Of a DNA stretch of 64,000 nt, positions 18,705 to 28,959 are shown piece after piece. Position numbers and translations under genes: made by a program. The notes beneath the pieces are model-generated. The model made no database searches. It saw only the letters and a program-made list of their open reading frames with translations, and had not been told where the DNA came from. Position 1 is the first letter of the stretch, and each line of letters starts with the position of its first letter. Source of the stretch: Franconibacter helveticus LMG 23732. Lineage in GTDB: Bacteria > Pseudomonadota > Gammaproteobacteria > Enterobacterales > Enterobacteriaceae. The stretch covers positions 19,818 through 83,817 of the forward strand of contig NZ_AWFX01000046.1 of NCBI RefSeq assembly GCF_000463115.2. The letters are read 5' to 3'.

Positions 18705-21254
18705 TTGTACCTCTATATTGAGACTCTGAAACAGAGACTGGATGCCATCAATCAACTGCGTGTGGATCGCGCGCTTGCTGCCATGGGACCTGCATTCCAA
18801 CAGGTTTACAGTCTGCTGCCTACATTATTGCATTATCACCATCCGCTGATGCCGGGTTACCTGGACGGTAACGTTCCCCATGGCATTTGCTTTTTCACGC
18901 CTGATGAAACCCAGCGCCACTATCTAGACGAGCTTGAGCTGCGCCACGGCATGCCGCCGCAGGAAACAGCGAAGGGCGAATTGCCTATCACCGCCATCTA
19001 TACCATGGGCAGCACCTCATCCGTTGGGCAAAGCTGTTCTTCGGATCTGGATATCTGGGTTTGTCATCAGGCATGGCTGGACAACGAAGAACGTCAGCTG
19101 TTGCAGCGCAAATGCAGCCTGCTTGAAAGCTGGGCGGCGTCGCTTGGGGTTGAAGTCAGCTTTTTCCTGATCGATGAAAACCGTTTTCGCCATAACGAAA
19201 GCGGCAGCCTTGGCGGCGAAGATTGCGGTTCCACGCAGCATATCTTGCTGCTGGATGAGTTTTATCGCACCGCCGTACGCCTCGCGGGTAAACGTATTCT
19301 GTGGAATATGGTGCCAGACGAAGAAGAAGAGCATTACGACGATTACGTGATGCGCCTCTATGCGCAGGGCGTGCTGACGCCTAACGAATGGCTCGATCTC
19401 GGCGGCCTGAGCTCGCTGTCGGCGGAAGAGTATTTCGGCGCCAGCCTCTGGCAGCTTTATAAGAGTATTGATTCCCCTTATAAGGCCGTGCTGAAAACGC
19501 TGCTGCTGGAAGCCTATTCCTGGGAATACCCGCATACACGCCTTCTCGCGAAAGACATTAAGCAGCGTCTGCACGATGGCGAAATCGTCTCTTTCGGCCT
19601 CGACTCCTATTGCATGATGCTGGAGCGCGTCACCCATTATCTGACGCAAATCGAAGATACGGCGCGTCTGGATTTGGTACGCCGTTGCTTCTACCTGAAG
19701 GTATGCGAAAAGCTGAGCCGGGAGCGTGCCTGCGTCGGCTGGCGTCGTGAGGTATTGAGTCAGCTGGTAAAAGAGTGGGGCTGGGACGAAGAGCGTCTCG
19801 CCATGCTGGATAACCGCGCTAACTGGAAAATCGACCAGGTGCGCGAAGCGCATAATGAGTTGCTCGATGCGATGATGCAGAGCTACCGCAACCTGATCCG
19901 CTTTGCACGGCGCAACAACCTGAGCGTTTCGGCAAGCCCGCAGGATATTGGCGTGCTTACGCGTAAGCTTTATGCGGCGTTTGAAGCGCTGCCGGGTAAA
20001 GTCACCCTGGTTAACCCGCAAATTTCGCCGGATCTCAGCGAACCGAATTTAACCTTTATCCATGTGCCGCCAGGCCGGGCCAACCGCTCCGGCTGGTATC
20101 TTTATAATCGCGCGCCGCACATGGACACCATCATCAGCCATCAGCCGCTGGAATATAACCGCTATCTGAACAAGCTGGTGGCCTGGGCCTATTTCAACGG
20201 CCTGCTGACCTCCCGTACGCGCCTGTTTATTAAAGGCAACGGGATATGCGATTTGCCGAAGCTGCAAGAGATGGTGGCGGATGTATCGCATCACTTCCCG
20301 CTGCGTTTACCCGCGCCTACGCCAAAAGCGCTCTACAGCCCGTGCGAAATCCGTCATCTGGCAATTATCGTTAACCTGGAATATGACCCGACGGCGGCAT
20401 TTCGCAACCAGGTGGTGCATTTCGACTTCCGCAAGCTGGATGTTTTCAGCTTCGGCGAACAGCAGCAGTGCCTGATAGGCAGTATCGATCTGCTTTATCG
20501 CAACTCGTGGAATGAAGTGCGTACGCTGCACTTCAATGGCGAGCAGGCGATGATTGAAGCGCTGAAAACCATTCTCGGTAAAATGCACCAGGACGCCGCG
20601 CCGCCGGATAGCGTTGAGGTGTTTTGCTATAGCCAGCACCTGCGCGGTTTAATCCGCACTCGCGTTCAGCAGCTGGTTTCAGAGTGTATCGAGTTCCGCC
20701 TCTCCAGCACCCGTCTTGAGCCGGGGCGCTTTAAAGCGCTGCGCGTTGCCGGGCAAACGTGGGGGCTGTTCTTCGAGCGCCTTAACGTTTCGGTGCAGAA
20801 GCTGGAAAACGCCATTGAGTTTTATGGCGCTATCTCACATAACAAATTGCATGGCCTGTCGGTGCAGGTGGAAACCAACCACGTACAGTTGCCGCCAGTG
20901 GTGGATGGGTTTGCCAGCGAAGGGATCATTCAGTTCTTCTTCGAAGAGACGAACGACGAGCGGGGCTTTAACATTTACATTCTGGATGAGAGCAACCGGG
21001 CGGAGGTTTATCACCACTGCGAGGGGAGCAAAGAGGAGCTGGTGCGCGACGTCAGCCGGTTCTACTCTTCGTCTCACGACCGGTTCACCTACGGCTCAAG
21101 TTTTATCAACTTCAACCTGCCGCAGTTCTACCAGATTGTGAAGGTCGATGGCCGCCAGCAGGTGATTCCGTTTCGCAATCAGGCTATCAGCGCCGCGCTT
21201 CCCGCCAATCAGGACGATGGCGCCGCGCCGATGATGCAGCAATATCAGTCGTAA
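18705..21254 (+). CDS. cyaA: Class I adenylate cyclase CyaA
   Basis: CyaA makes cAMP from ATP and is controlled by the glucose PTS protein EIIA-Glc. The 849 residues match E. coli CyaA (848) throughout: the N-terminal catalytic region with [21 protein letters not shown] near residue 103-125, a typical nucleotidyltransferase active site, and a C-terminal regulatory region. The start is TTG, as in E. coli, where the rare codon limits synthesis. Its stop codon abuts the end of convergent cyaY. Confidence 0.97.
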   Translation: MYLYIETLKQRLDAINQLRVDRALAAMGPAFQQVYSLLPTLLHYHHPLMPGYLDGNVPHGICFFTPDETQRHYLDELELRHGMPPQETAKGELPITAIYTMGSTSSVGQSCSSDLDIWVCHQAWLDNEERQLLQRKCSLLESWAASLGVEVSFFLIDENRFRHNESGSLGGEDCGSTQHILLLDEFYRTAVRLAGKRILWNMVPDEEEEHYDDYVMRLYAQGVLTPNEWLDLGGLSSLSAEEYFGASLWQLYKSIDSPYKAVLKTLLLEAYSWEYPHTRLLAKDIKQRLHDGEIVSFGLDSYCMMLERVTHYLTQIEDTARLDLVRRCFYLKVCEKLSRERACVGWRREVLSQLVKEWGWDEERLAMLDNRANWKIDQVREAHNELLDAMMQSYRNLIRFARRNNLSVSASPQDIGVLTRKLYAAFEALPGKVTLVNPQISPDLSEPNLTFIHVPPGRANRSGWYLYNRAPHMDTIISHQPLEYNRYLNKLVAWAYFNGLLTSRTRLFIKGNGICDLPKLQEMVADVSHHFPLRLPAPTPKALYSPCEIRHLAIIVNLEYDPTAAFRNQVVHFDFRKLDVFSFGEQQQCLIGSIDLLYRNSWNEVRTLHFNGEQAMIEALKTILGKMHQDAAPPDSVEVFCYSQHLRGLIRTRVQQLVSECIEFRLSSTRLEPGRFKALRVAGQTWGLFFERLNVSVQKLENAIEFYGAISHNKLHGLSVQVETNHVQLPPVVDGFASEGIIQFFFEETNDERGFNIYILDESNRAEVYHHCEGSKEELVRDVSRFYSSSHDRFTYGSSFINFNLPQFYQIVKVDGRQQVIPFRNQAISAALPANQDDGAAPMMQQYQS

Positions 21255-21575
21255 TCAGCGAAAGCTAACCGGCTCGCCCGCCTGTTGGCTACAGGCGGTT
21301 TCCAGCAGCGCCCAGAACGTTTCGCCGCTGCGGTCGCAGACCCATTCATCCCCTTTATAGTCAAAATGGTAACCGCCCTGTTTCGTCGCCAGCCACACCT
21401 GATGCAGCGGCTCCTGTCGGTTAATAATGATTTTGCTGCCGTTTTCAAACGACAAAGTCAGTACGCCGCCGTTGATTTCACAATCGATATCGGTGTCGCC
21501 GTCGTAGTCGTCGATATGCTCTTCAATGGTCTGCCACAGGCCATCGGCGAGGCGATGAAATTCGCTGTCGTTCAT
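21255..21575 (-). CDS. cyaY: Bacterial frataxin CyaY
   Basis: CyaY is an iron-binding protein that regulates the IscS/IscU iron-sulfur assembly machine. The 106 residues are the standard length, with the acidic N-terminal helix ([27 protein letters not shown]) that binds iron and the beta-sheet segment [29 protein letters not shown]. It ends at the base next to the cyaA stop and is divergent from lptM. Confidence 0.96.
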   Translation of the reverse strand: MNDSEFHRLADGLWQTIEEHIDDYDGDTDIDCEINGGVLTLSFENGSKIIINRQEPLHQVWLATKQGGYHFDYKGDEWVCDRSGETFWALLETACSQQAGEPVSFR

Positions 21576-21760
21576 CTCGTGTTCCTTTTGTCTGTCGTGG
21601 CGGCAGTATAAAAGTTATGACTTTGAATAGAAACCGCGCTGCACGGGCGTTTCTGCCGGACAAGCGGTTTTCCGTTACGCGCGAGTATGCAAACTATTGC
21701 TTTTCAGGGTTCACCTGCGATGATAGAAAGCAGAATAAATGAACCACAGGCAACCGATAA

Positions 21761-21961
21761 ATGAAGACGATGTTCCGTTCGCTGGCGCTGGTATTAACGC
21801 TTTTTAGCCTCTCAGGCTGCGGCCTTAAAGGCCCGCTTTATTTTCCGCCAGCGGACACTCAGGCGAAACCGACTCCTGCTCCGCAGGCGCAACCGCAAAC
21901 TGTCACGCCAAACCGCAACGACCGTGGCGATAACGACGGCCCGACCCAGGTGATTTATTAG
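21761..21961 (+). CDS. lptM: LPS-assembly lipoprotein LptM (YifL)
   Basis: This is a 66-residue lipoprotein precursor. The lipobox LSGC is at residues 17-20 after a short hydrophobic signal, and the mature part starts CGLKGPLYFPPAD, followed by a proline/glutamine/threonine-rich tail. E. coli YifL, renamed LptM, binds the LptD-LptE outer-membrane translocon and helps LptD gain its correct disulfides. It lies 36 bases before dapF. Confidence 0.92.
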   Translation: MKTMFRSLALVLTLFSLSGCGLKGPLYFPPADTQAKPTPAPQAQPQTVTPNRNDRGDNDGPTQVIY

Positions 21962-21997
21962 CGATCGCGCCGCGTAACCGCGCAAACGGAGTAAAAA

Positions 21998-22822
21998 ATG
22001 CAATTCTCTAAGATGCATGGCCTTGGTAACGACTTTATGGTCGTTGACGCGGTGACACAAAATGTCTTTTTTTCGCCTGAATTGATCCGCCGTCTGGCGG
22101 ACCGGCATCTTGGCGTTGGCTTCGATCAACTGCTGATCGTCGAACCGCCTTACGATCCAGACCTTGATTTCCACTACCGCATTTTCAATGCCGATGGCAG
22201 CGAAGTCTCTCAGTGCGGCAATGGCGCGCGCTGCTTCGCCCGTTTTGTCCGCCTTAAGGGGCTGACCAACAAGCGCGATATTCGCGTCAGCACCGCCAAT
22301 GGCCGCATGGTTCTGAGCGTGGATGAGAACGAGCTGGTTCGCGTTAATATGGGCGAGCCGGTATTCGACCCGGCGAAAGTGCCGTTTCGCGCCAACAAGG
22401 CAGAGAAAACCTATATCATGCGCGCCGCCGAGCAGACCATACTGTGCGGCGTAGTGTCGATGGGCAACCCGCACTGCGTGATTCAGGTGGATGACGTGGC
22501 TACCGCGCCGGTGGAAACACTGGGGCCGGTAATGGAAAGCCACGAACGCTTTCCGGAGCGCGCCAATATCGGCTTTATGCAGGTCATGAATCAGGAACAT
22601 ATCCGGCTGCGCGTGTTCGAACGCGGGGCGGGAGAAACCCAGGCCTGCGGAAGCGGCGCCTGTGGTGCGGTGGCGGTAGGCATCCAACAAGGGCTGCTGG
22701 CCGAGCAGGTGCGCGTGGACCTGCCCGGCGGGCGGCTGGATATCGCCTGGAAAGGACCGGGTCATCCGCTGTATATGACCGGGCCTGCAACTCATGTTTA
22801 TGACGGGTTCATACATCTATGA
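21998..22822 (+). CDS. dapF: Diaminopimelate epimerase DapF
   Basis: DapF interconverts LL- and meso-diaminopimelate for lysine and peptidoglycan. The 274 residues match E. coli in length, and both catalytic cysteines are visible: C73 in [10 protein letters not shown] and C217 in [11 protein letters not shown]. The stop overlaps yigA by four bases (ATGA). Confidence 0.97.
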   Translation: MQFSKMHGLGNDFMVVDAVTQNVFFSPELIRRLADRHLGVGFDQLLIVEPPYDPDLDFHYRIFNADGSEVSQCGNGARCFARFVRLKGLTNKRDIRVSTANGRMVLSVDENELVRVNMGEPVFDPAKVPFRANKAEKTYIMRAAEQTILCGVVSMGNPHCVIQVDDVATAPVETLGPVMESHERFPERANIGFMQVMNQEHIRLRVFERGAGETQACGSGACGAVAVGIQQGLLAEQVRVDLPGGRLDIAWKGPGHPLYMTGPATHVYDGFIHL

Positions 22823-23523
22823 CTAATGCCGGGGAACAGCAGGCAAGCCTCGTGGAGCTGGATGACGAGGCGGTATGCGACTACCTGCTGAACAATCCTG
22901 ACTTTTTTATCCGCAACGCCGCCATGGTCGAACAAATGCGCGTTCCGCATCCGGTTCGTGGCACTGTCTCGCTGGTCGAATGGCATATGGCGCGCTCTCG
23001 CCATCATATCAATGTGCTGGAAGAGAACATGTCCCAGCTGATGGAGCAGGCGAGTGTCAATGAAGATCTCTTCAACAGCCTGCTGAAGTTACAGCGCAGG
23101 CTGAGCGCGGCCGACAGCCTGCAAGATATGTTAACGCGTCTGCATAAGTGGGCGCGGGAAATGGGGCTGGCGGACGCCTGCGTGCGTCTCTTCCCCGATC
23201 GCTGGCGCCTTGGCGCGCCGTCCGGTTTTACCCATCTCGCCCTGAGCCGCCAGGCGTTTGAGCCGGTGCGCATTCAGCGCATGGGGGGCGATTATCATTA
23301 TCTGGGCCAGTTGCACGGCCCCGAGTTGCTGGTTGTCCTGCCGCAGGCCAGAGCCGTCGGTTCGGTGGCGATGTCGCTGATGGGGCGCGAAGAAGATCTC
23401 GGCGTGGTAATTTTTAGCAGCCGCGACCCGCATCATTATCATGAAGGGCAAGGCACGCAGCTGCTGGATGAGCTTTCACTGATGCTGCCTGATTTGCTGG
23501 AGCGCTGGATTGAACGCGTATGA
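22819..23523 (+). CDS. yigA: DUF484 family protein YigA
   Basis: This 234-residue protein belongs to the DUF484 family, which resembles GAF domains; its function is not known. The N-terminus has the typical [27 protein letters not shown] stretch, followed by a helical linker and a GAF-like C-terminal half. It is always found between dapF and xerC in enterobacteria and overlaps both by four bases. Confidence 0.92.
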   Translation: MTNAGEQQASLVELDDEAVCDYLLNNPDFFIRNAAMVEQMRVPHPVRGTVSLVEWHMARSRHHINVLEENMSQLMEQASVNEDLFNSLLKLQRRLSAADSLQDMLTRLHKWAREMGLADACVRLFPDRWRLGAPSGFTHLALSRQAFEPVRIQRMGGDYHYLGQLHGPELLVVLPQARAVGSVAMSLMGREEDLGVVIFSSRDPHHYHEGQGTQLLDELSLMLPDLLERWIERV

Positions 23524-24425
23524 TCGATTCCCCTTTGCAGGAAGCGGTGGACCGCTTTCTGCGCTATCTGAAAGTTGAACGCCAGCTCAGCCCGCACACG
23601 CTGTTGAACTATGGCCGCCAGCTCTCCGCCCTGATTCAGCTTGCCGGCGAGATGAAGCTGCAAAGCTGGCAGCAGTGCGATGGCGCTGCCGTGCGCGCCT
23701 TCGCCGTACGCAGCCGCCGCGCCGGGCTGCAAGCCTCAAGCCTCGCTTTGCGACTCTCTGCGTTGCGCAGCTTCTTCGACTGGCTGGTAAGCCAGGGAGA
23801 ACTGCCCGCTAACCCGGCGAAAGGCATTGCCACGCCGAAAGCGCCGCGCCATCTGCCAAAAAATATCGACGTGGATGATGTTAACCGCCTGCTGGATATT
23901 GATATCAACGACCCGCTGGCAGTGCGCGATCGCGCCATGCTCGAAGTCATGTACGGCGCCGGGCTGCGTCTTTCCGAGCTGGTGAATATTGATTGCAAAC
24001 ACCTTGATCTGGCCAGCGGCGAAGTCTGGGTCACGGGAAAAGGCAGCAAAGAACGCCGCCTGCCGATGGGGCGCAGCGCCGTCCAGTGGCTGGAGCACTG
24101 GCTTAATTTGCGCGAGCTCTTCGGGCCGGATGACGACGCGCTTTTTCTCTCGAAGCCCGGCAAGCGGATTTCAGCCCGCAACGTCCAGAAGCGTTTCGCT
24201 GAATGGGGCATCCGCCAGGGGCTTAACAGCCACGTGCACCCCCATAAGCTTCGTCACTCGTTCGCCACCCATATGCTTGAATCCAGCGGCGATTTGCGGG
24301 CGGTGCAGGAGCTGCTCGGCCATGCGAACCTTTCCACGACGCAAATCTACACCCACCTCGATTTTCAACATCTGGCCTCGGTCTATGACGCCGCGCATCC
24401 ACGCGCTAAACGGGGGAAACCGTAA
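23520..24425 (+). CDS. xerC: Tyrosine recombinase XerC
   Basis: XerC acts with XerD and FtsK at dif to resolve chromosome dimers. The 301-residue protein (E. coli 298) has an N-terminal SAM-like core-binding domain and a C-terminal catalytic domain. The catalytic set is complete: R in [10 protein letters not shown] in [11 protein letters not shown] and R in [13 protein letters not shown] in [11 protein letters not shown] and the nucleophile Y in IYTHLD. This is the housekeeping enzyme, not a mobile-element integrase, as shown by its place in dapF-yigA-xerC-yigB. Confidence 0.97.
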   Translation: MIDSPLQEAVDRFLRYLKVERQLSPHTLLNYGRQLSALIQLAGEMKLQSWQQCDGAAVRAFAVRSRRAGLQASSLALRLSALRSFFDWLVSQGELPANPAKGIATPKAPRHLPKNIDVDDVNRLLDIDINDPLAVRDRAMLEVMYGAGLRLSELVNIDCKHLDLASGEVWVTGKGSKERRLPMGRSAVQWLEHWLNLRELFGPDDDALFLSKPGKRISARNVQKRFAEWGIRQGLNSHVHPHKLRHSFATHMLESSGDLRAVQELLGHANLSTTQIYTHLDFQHLASVYDAAHPRAKRGKP

Positions 24426-25141
24426 TGCATTTTTATCGCCCGCTGGGCCCGATCGCCGCGCTGACGTTCGATCTTGACGATACCCTTTACGACAATCGCC
24501 CGGTTATCCGGCGCACCGAGCAGGAGACGCTGGCGTTTATGCAGCGCTACCACCCTAGCCTGAGCGGCTTTACCGTCGCGGATTTTCAGCGGGTGCGCGC
24601 CGTACTGCGTGAAAAAGAACCCGACATCTACCACGACGTGACCGAATGGCGCCGACGCGCCGTCGAGCAGGTGATGCTTGAAGCGGGCTTAACGCCGCAC
24701 GAAGCCGCCGAAGGCGCGCGCGAAGCGATGCTCAATTTCGCCGCCTGGCGCAGCCGCATTGATGTCTCGCAGGAAACGCACGACGCGCTGAAAAAGCTGG
24801 CGCAAAAATGGCCGCTGGTGGCGATTACCAACGGCAACGCCGAGCCGCATCTGTTCGGCCTTGGCGACTATTTCCAGTTTGTGCTGCGCGCAGGCCCGCA
24901 CGGGCGCTCGAAACCCTACAGCGATATGTATCATCTGGCTGCGCAGAAGCTTGGCGTGGCGCCGGGTGAAATTTTGCACGTGGGCGACGACCTCACTACC
25001 GATGTCGCCGGCGCGATTCGTTCGGGCGTGCAGGCATGCTGGATAAACCTGCTGGATGGCGACCTGATGCAGATAGAAGACAGCCGTTTGCTGCCGCATC
25101 TGGAGATTTCGCAGTTGGCATCCCTGACCTCGCTGATATAA
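24425..25141 (+). CDS. yigB: HAD-family phosphatase YigB (flavin pathway / FMN phosphatase)
   Basis: The 238-residue protein is a HAD hydrolase with motif [11 protein letters not shown] at residues 16-25, motif II ITNGN near 139, and the motif III/IV region [13 protein letters not shown] near 195-207. E. coli YigB dephosphorylates 5-amino-6-(5-phospho-D-ribitylamino)uracil in riboflavin synthesis and also FMN. The start overlaps the xerC stop by one base (TAATG). Confidence 0.93.
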   Translation: MHFYRPLGPIAALTFDLDDTLYDNRPVIRRTEQETLAFMQRYHPSLSGFTVADFQRVRAVLREKEPDIYHDVTEWRRRAVEQVMLEAGLTPHEAAEGAREAMLNFAAWRSRIDVSQETHDALKKLAQKWPLVAITNGNAEPHLFGLGDYFQFVLRAGPHGRSKPYSDMYHLAAQKLGVAPGEILHVGDDLTTDVAGAIRSGVQACWINLLDGDLMQIEDSRLLPHLEISQLASLTSLI

Positions 25142-25152
25142 TCGTCACAACT

Positions 25153-25168
25153 CTGTATATAATTCCAG
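25153..25168 (+). promoter_or_regulatory. LexA box of uvrD
   Basis: CTGTATATAATTCCAG keeps the CTG...CAG ends and the AT-rich core of the LexA consensus CTGT-N8-ACAG, with a weaker right half. It lies 91 bases before uvrD, in the same place as the SOS box of E. coli uvrD. Induction by DNA damage is therefore likely, with moderate repression. Confidence 0.7.
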
Positions 25169-25258
25169 GTCTGTATAGCCTGAACCCTTGAGGTTGCCGG
25201 ATGTCGGCCGCCGCCAGGATTCAGGCGTACTCCTGCCTCTTCTTACCCGGCGGTGCCA

Positions 25259-27421
25259 ATGGACGTTTCTTACCTGCTCGACAGCCTTAATGATAAACAG
25301 CGCGAAGCCGTAGCCGCGCCGCGCAGCAATATGCTGGTGCTGGCGGGGGCGGGCAGCGGCAAAACCCGCGTGCTGGTGCACCGCATCGCCTGGCTGCTGA
25401 TGGTTGAGAACTGCTCGCCGTATTCCATTATGGCCGTGACCTTTACCAACAAAGCGGCGGCGGAGATGCGCCACCGCATCGGGCAACTGATGGGCACAAG
25501 CCAGGGCGGAATGTGGGTCGGCACCTTCCACGGGCTGGCGCACCGTCTGCTGCGCGCGCACCATATGGACGCCGGCCTGCCGCAGGATTTTCAGATCCTC
25601 GACAGCGAAGACCAGTTGCGTCTGCTCAAGCGCCTGATTAAGGCGATGAACCTCGATGACAAGCAGTGGCCGCCGCGCCAGGCGATGTGGTACATCAACG
25701 GCAAAAAAGATGACGGGCTGCGCCCGCACCATATTCAGAGCTACGGCAACCCGGTTGAGCAGACGTGGCAGAAAATCTATCAGGCTTACCAGGAAGCGTG
25801 CGACCGCGCGGGCCTGGTGGATTTCGCCGAACTGCTGCTGCGCGCCCATGAGCTGTGGCTCAACAAACCGCACATCCTTAACCATTATCGTGAGCGTTTT
25901 ACCAACATCCTGGTGGACGAATTCCAGGATACCAACAGCATTCAGTACGCCTGGATCCGCATGCTGGCGGGCGATACCGGCAAGGTGATGATCGTGGGCG
26001 ACGACGATCAGTCGATTTACGGCTGGCGCGGCGCGCAGGTCGAGAATATTCAGCGCTTCCTGAACGATTTTCCGGGTGCAGAGACAATACGCCTGGAGCA
26101 AAACTATCGCTCCACCAACAATATTTTGAACGCCGCTAACGCCCTGATTGCCAACAATGCCGGTCGTCTTGGCAAAGAGCTGTGGACCGACGGCAGCGAT
26201 GGCGATCTTATCTCGCTTTACTGCGCCTTTAACGAGCTCGACGAAGCGCGGTTTGTGGTTAACCGCATCAAGGTCTGGCAGGAAAACGGCGGCGCCTTGC
26301 AGGATTGCGCCATTCTTTATCGCAGCAACGCCCAGTCGCGCGTGCTGGAAGAGGCGCTATTGCAGGCGAGCATGCCGTACCGCATTTACGGCGGCATGCG
26401 GTTCTTTGAACGACAGGAAATCAAAGACGCGCTCTCTTATCTGCGTCTGATGGTGAACCGTAACGATGATGCGGCTTTTGAGCGCGTGGTGAACACGCCG
26501 ACGCGCGGCATCGGCGACCGTACGCTGGACGTGGTGCGCCAGGCGTCGCGCGACCGCCAGGTTACGCTCTGGCAGGCCAGCCGCGAACTGTTGCAGGAGC
26601 GCGCGCTCGCCGGACGCGCCGCCAGCGCTTTGCAGCGTTTCCTGGAGCTTATCGACGCGCTGTCGCACGAAACCGCCGATATGCCGCTGCATGTACAGAC
26701 CGACCGCGTTATCAAGGACTCCGGCCTCTGGCTGATGTACGAGCAGGAAAAAGGCGAGAAAGGCCAGGCACGTATTGAAAACTTAGAGGAACTGGTAACG
26801 GCGACGCGCCAGTTCAGCTATCAGGATGAAGACGAAGATTTAATGCCGTTGCAGGCGTTTCTTTCCCATGCCGCGCTGGAAGCGGGCGAAGGCCAGGCGG
26901 ATGACTGGCAGGATGCCGTGCAATTGATGACCCTGCACTCCGCCAAAGGGCTGGAGTTTCCGCAGGTCTTTATCGTCGGCATGGAAGAAGGCATGTTTCC
27001 AAGCCAGATGGCGCTGGATGAAGGCGGACGTCTGGAAGAGGAGCGCCGCCTTGCCTATGTAGGCGTGACGCGCGCAATGAAAAAGCTCACCTTAACCTAT
27101 GCCGAAACCCGCCGTCTGTATGGCAAAGAGGCTTATCATCGCCCGTCGCGATTTATCGCCGAATTGCCGGAAAACTGCGTGGAAGAGGTGCGTCTGCGCG
27201 CCAGCGTCAGCCGTCCTGTCAGCCATAAACAGCTGGGCACGCCGGTGGCGGAAAACGACTCGGGTTATAAACTCGGCCAGCGGGTGCGCCATCCGAAGTT
27301 CGGCGAAGGCACTATTGTTAACCTTGAAGGCAGCGGCGAGCACAGCCGCCTGCAAGTGGCGTTTAACGGTCAGGGCATTAAGTGGCTCGTGGCCGCTTAC
27401 GCCCGCCTTGAAACGGTCTGA
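25259..27421 (+). CDS. uvrD: DNA helicase II UvrD
   Basis: UvrD is a 3'-5' SF1A helicase for nucleotide excision and mismatch repair. The start at 25259 gives the conserved MDVSYLLDSLNDKQREAV and 720 residues, the E. coli length; an in-frame GTG two codons earlier is not needed. Motifs seen are Walker A GAGSGKTR at 29-36, motif Ia TFTNKAA, motif II VDEFQDTN near 218, motif III DDQSIYGWRG, motif IV EQNYRST, motif V LMTLHSAKGLEF and motif VI RRLAYVGVTRA. The RNA polymerase-binding C-terminal Tudor-like region is intact. Confidence 0.98.
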   Translation: MDVSYLLDSLNDKQREAVAAPRSNMLVLAGAGSGKTRVLVHRIAWLLMVENCSPYSIMAVTFTNKAAAEMRHRIGQLMGTSQGGMWVGTFHGLAHRLLRAHHMDAGLPQDFQILDSEDQLRLLKRLIKAMNLDDKQWPPRQAMWYINGKKDDGLRPHHIQSYGNPVEQTWQKIYQAYQEACDRAGLVDFAELLLRAHELWLNKPHILNHYRERFTNILVDEFQDTNSIQYAWIRMLAGDTGKVMIVGDDDQSIYGWRGAQVENIQRFLNDFPGAETIRLEQNYRSTNNILNAANALIANNAGRLGKELWTDGSDGDLISLYCAFNELDEARFVVNRIKVWQENGGALQDCAILYRSNAQSRVLEEALLQASMPYRIYGGMRFFERQEIKDALSYLRLMVNRNDDAAFERVVNTPTRGIGDRTLDVVRQASRDRQVTLWQASRELLQERALAGRAASALQRFLELIDALSHETADMPLHVQTDRVIKDSGLWLMYEQEKGEKGQARIENLEELVTATRQFSYQDEDEDLMPLQAFLSHAALEAGEGQADDWQDAVQLMTLHSAKGLEFPQVFIVGMEEGMFPSQMALDEGGRLEEERRLAYVGVTRAMKKLTLTYAETRRLYGKEAYHRPSRFIAELPENCVEEVRLRASVSRPVSHKQLGTPVAENDSGYKLGQRVRHPKFGEGTIVNLEGSGEHSRLQVAFNGQGIKWLVAAYARLETV

Positions 27422-27440
27422 GACGTTCTTATAAGGCGCT

Positions 27441-27475
27441 GAAGGCGCGGATTATCGCGCCTTCGCCATTTTTTT
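27441..27475 (+). terminator. Terminator after uvrD
   Basis: GAAGGCGCG / CGCGCCTTC with a six-base loop is followed, after four bases, by a run of seven T. From here to 27702 (about 227 bases) no gene is supported; a weak inverted repeat GCAGGC-N7-GCCTGC lies near 27594-27612. Confidence 0.85.
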
Positions 27476-27702
27476 GTCACACCTTCCCGCCATAATGCGC
27501 TCATAACCCCGCCGCTTCGAAATTATCTCGTTGAAAAAGGGCATAATTTCTTAGCGAAACGCAACCAGGACTGCTAAAACTAAAGTGTGGCGGCAGGCAT
27601 AACAGGCCTGCGGCGGGGAAGTTGACGAGGCGAGAATCAGACGCCAACGCCTGAGTCATTATTACCGCCAATAAGTGAAGTGTTATATCTTAAGTGCGCG
27701 TG

Positions 27703-27731
27703 TTGACGCCTAATTTTCGCTGGCGTAACAT
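27703..27731 (+). promoter_or_regulatory. Promoter of corL-corA
   Basis: TTGACG at 27703-27708 and TAACAT at 27726-27731 are 17 bases apart, a good sigma-70 pair. Transcription would start near 27738, about 43 bases before corL, giving corA an unusually long leader of about 234 bases. Confidence 0.65.
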
Positions 27732-27780
27732 GCGCCCACGATTACGCTAAGAGGACATTCGCCTTGGACACACCCAGTAG

Positions 27781-27885
27781 ATGCTGGCTCAAAAACCTGT
27801 CAAACAGGCACAACTCCTAAGGCTATCCTCTCACGCTGATGGCCTTAGTGGTTGTCGGCGACCGCATTTTTCCCCGTCGCGCTGA
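27781..27885 (+). CDS. corL: corA leader peptide CorL
   Basis: A 34-codon open frame (MLAQKPVKQAQLLRLSSHAD..., ending at TGA 27883-27885) lies in the corA leader. In Salmonella, translation of the leader peptide CorL sets whether Rho can stop transcription before corA, coupling Mg2+ transport to translation. The place, size and arginine/lysine-rich content fit. No good Shine-Dalgarno sequence is visible before the ATG, so the start is less certain. Confidence 0.65.
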   Translation: MLAQKPVKQAQLLRLSSHADGLSGCRRPHFSPSR

Positions 27886-27971
27886 GTCAGACTGTTTAAG
27901 GGTCTGAAACCCATATTGTTTCTGTGTGCCAACCGAACTGTCCGAGATTTTTTGTATTGGGAGTCCCGGTC

Positions 27972-28922
27972 ATGCTGAGCGCATTTCAACTGGAAAATAA
28001 CCGACTGTCTCGCCTTGAAGTGGATGAGGCCGCCCCTCTGACTAATTCTATCTGGGTTGATTTGGTAGAGCCGGAAGAGAGCGAGCGACAGCGCGTGCAA
28101 ACGGAACTTGGCCAGAGCCTGGCAACGCGTCCAGAGCTGGAGGATATCGAAGCCTCCGCCCGTTTCTTCGAAGACGAAGACGGGCTGCACATTCACTCCT
28201 TTTTCTTCTACGAAGATGCGGAAGACCATGGCGGCAACTCCACCGTGGCGTTCACTATTCGTAACGGGCGGCTTTTTACGCTGCGCGAGCGCGAACTGCC
28301 GGCGTTTCGCCTTTATCGCATGCGCGCCCGCAACCAGTCGATGATGGACGGCAACGCCTATGAGCTGCTGCTTGATCTGTTCGAAACCAAAATCGAACAG
28401 CTGGCGGATGAAATTGAAAATATTTACAGCGATCTTGAAGAGCTGAGCCGCGTCATTATGGAAGGGCAACAGGGCGACGAGTATGACGAAGCGCTCTCCA
28501 CCCTCGCGGAGCTGGAAGATACCGGCTGGAAAGTGCGCCTGTGCCTGATGGATACCCAGCGCGCGCTCAACTTTCTGGTTCGCAAGGCGCGTCTGCCAGG
28601 CGGGCAGCTTGAGCAGGCGCGGGAAATCCTGCGCGATATCGAGTCCCTGTTGCCGCACAACGAATCGCTGTTCCAGAAGGTGAACTTCCTGATGCAGGCG
28701 GCGATGGGCTTCATTAACATTGAGCAGAACCGCATTATCAAAATCTTCTCGGTGGTTTCCGTGGTGTTTCTGCCGCCGACGCTGGTGGCCTCCAGCTATG
28801 GGATGAACTTTGAGTTTATGCCGGAGCTAAAATGGAGCTTCGGTTATCCCGCGGCGATTATTTTTATGATCCTCGCCGGGCTGGCGCCCTATCTCTACTT
28901 CAAGCGCCGCAACTGGCTGTAA
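27972..28922 (+). CDS. corA: Magnesium/nickel/cobalt transporter CorA
   Basis: CorA is the main constitutive Mg2+ channel, a homopentamer. The start at 27972 gives 316 residues, the E. coli length. It has a large cytoplasmic domain with a long helix, then two C-terminal membrane helices. The signature [11 protein letters not shown], the selectivity loop, lies near residue 277-287, and the basic tail KRRNW follows the second helix. TTGGGAG lies 10 bases before the ATG. Confidence 0.97.
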   Translation: MLSAFQLENNRLSRLEVDEAAPLTNSIWVDLVEPEESERQRVQTELGQSLATRPELEDIEASARFFEDEDGLHIHSFFFYEDAEDHGGNSTVAFTIRNGRLFTLRERELPAFRLYRMRARNQSMMDGNAYELLLDLFETKIEQLADEIENIYSDLEELSRVIMEGQQGDEYDEALSTLAELEDTGWKVRLCLMDTQRALNFLVRKARLPGGQLEQAREILRDIESLLPHNESLFQKVNFLMQAAMGFINIEQNRIIKIFSVVSVVFLPPTLVASSYGMNFEFMPELKWSFGYPAAIIFMILAGLAPYLYFKRRNWL

Positions 28923-28925
28923 TGA

Positions 28926-28953
28926 AAAAAGGAACCTTCGGGTTCCTTTTTTT
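28926..28953. terminator. Bidirectional terminator between corA and the convergent operon
   Basis: AAAAAAGGAACC / GGTTCCTTTTTT around TTCG. A-rich and T-rich flanks allow it to work in both directions for corA and for the minus-strand gene that ends at 28960. Confidence 0.93.
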
Positions 28954-28959
28954 ACGGAC

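Noticed and set aside
21812..22816. 334-codon open frame on the minus strand opposite lptM-dapF
   Set aside because: Antisense shadow over two conserved genes; basic, low-information translation.
23520..24425. XerC as a mobile-element integrase
   Set aside because: It is the housekeeping xerC in its conserved operon; no attachment-site repeats or phage genes are nearby.
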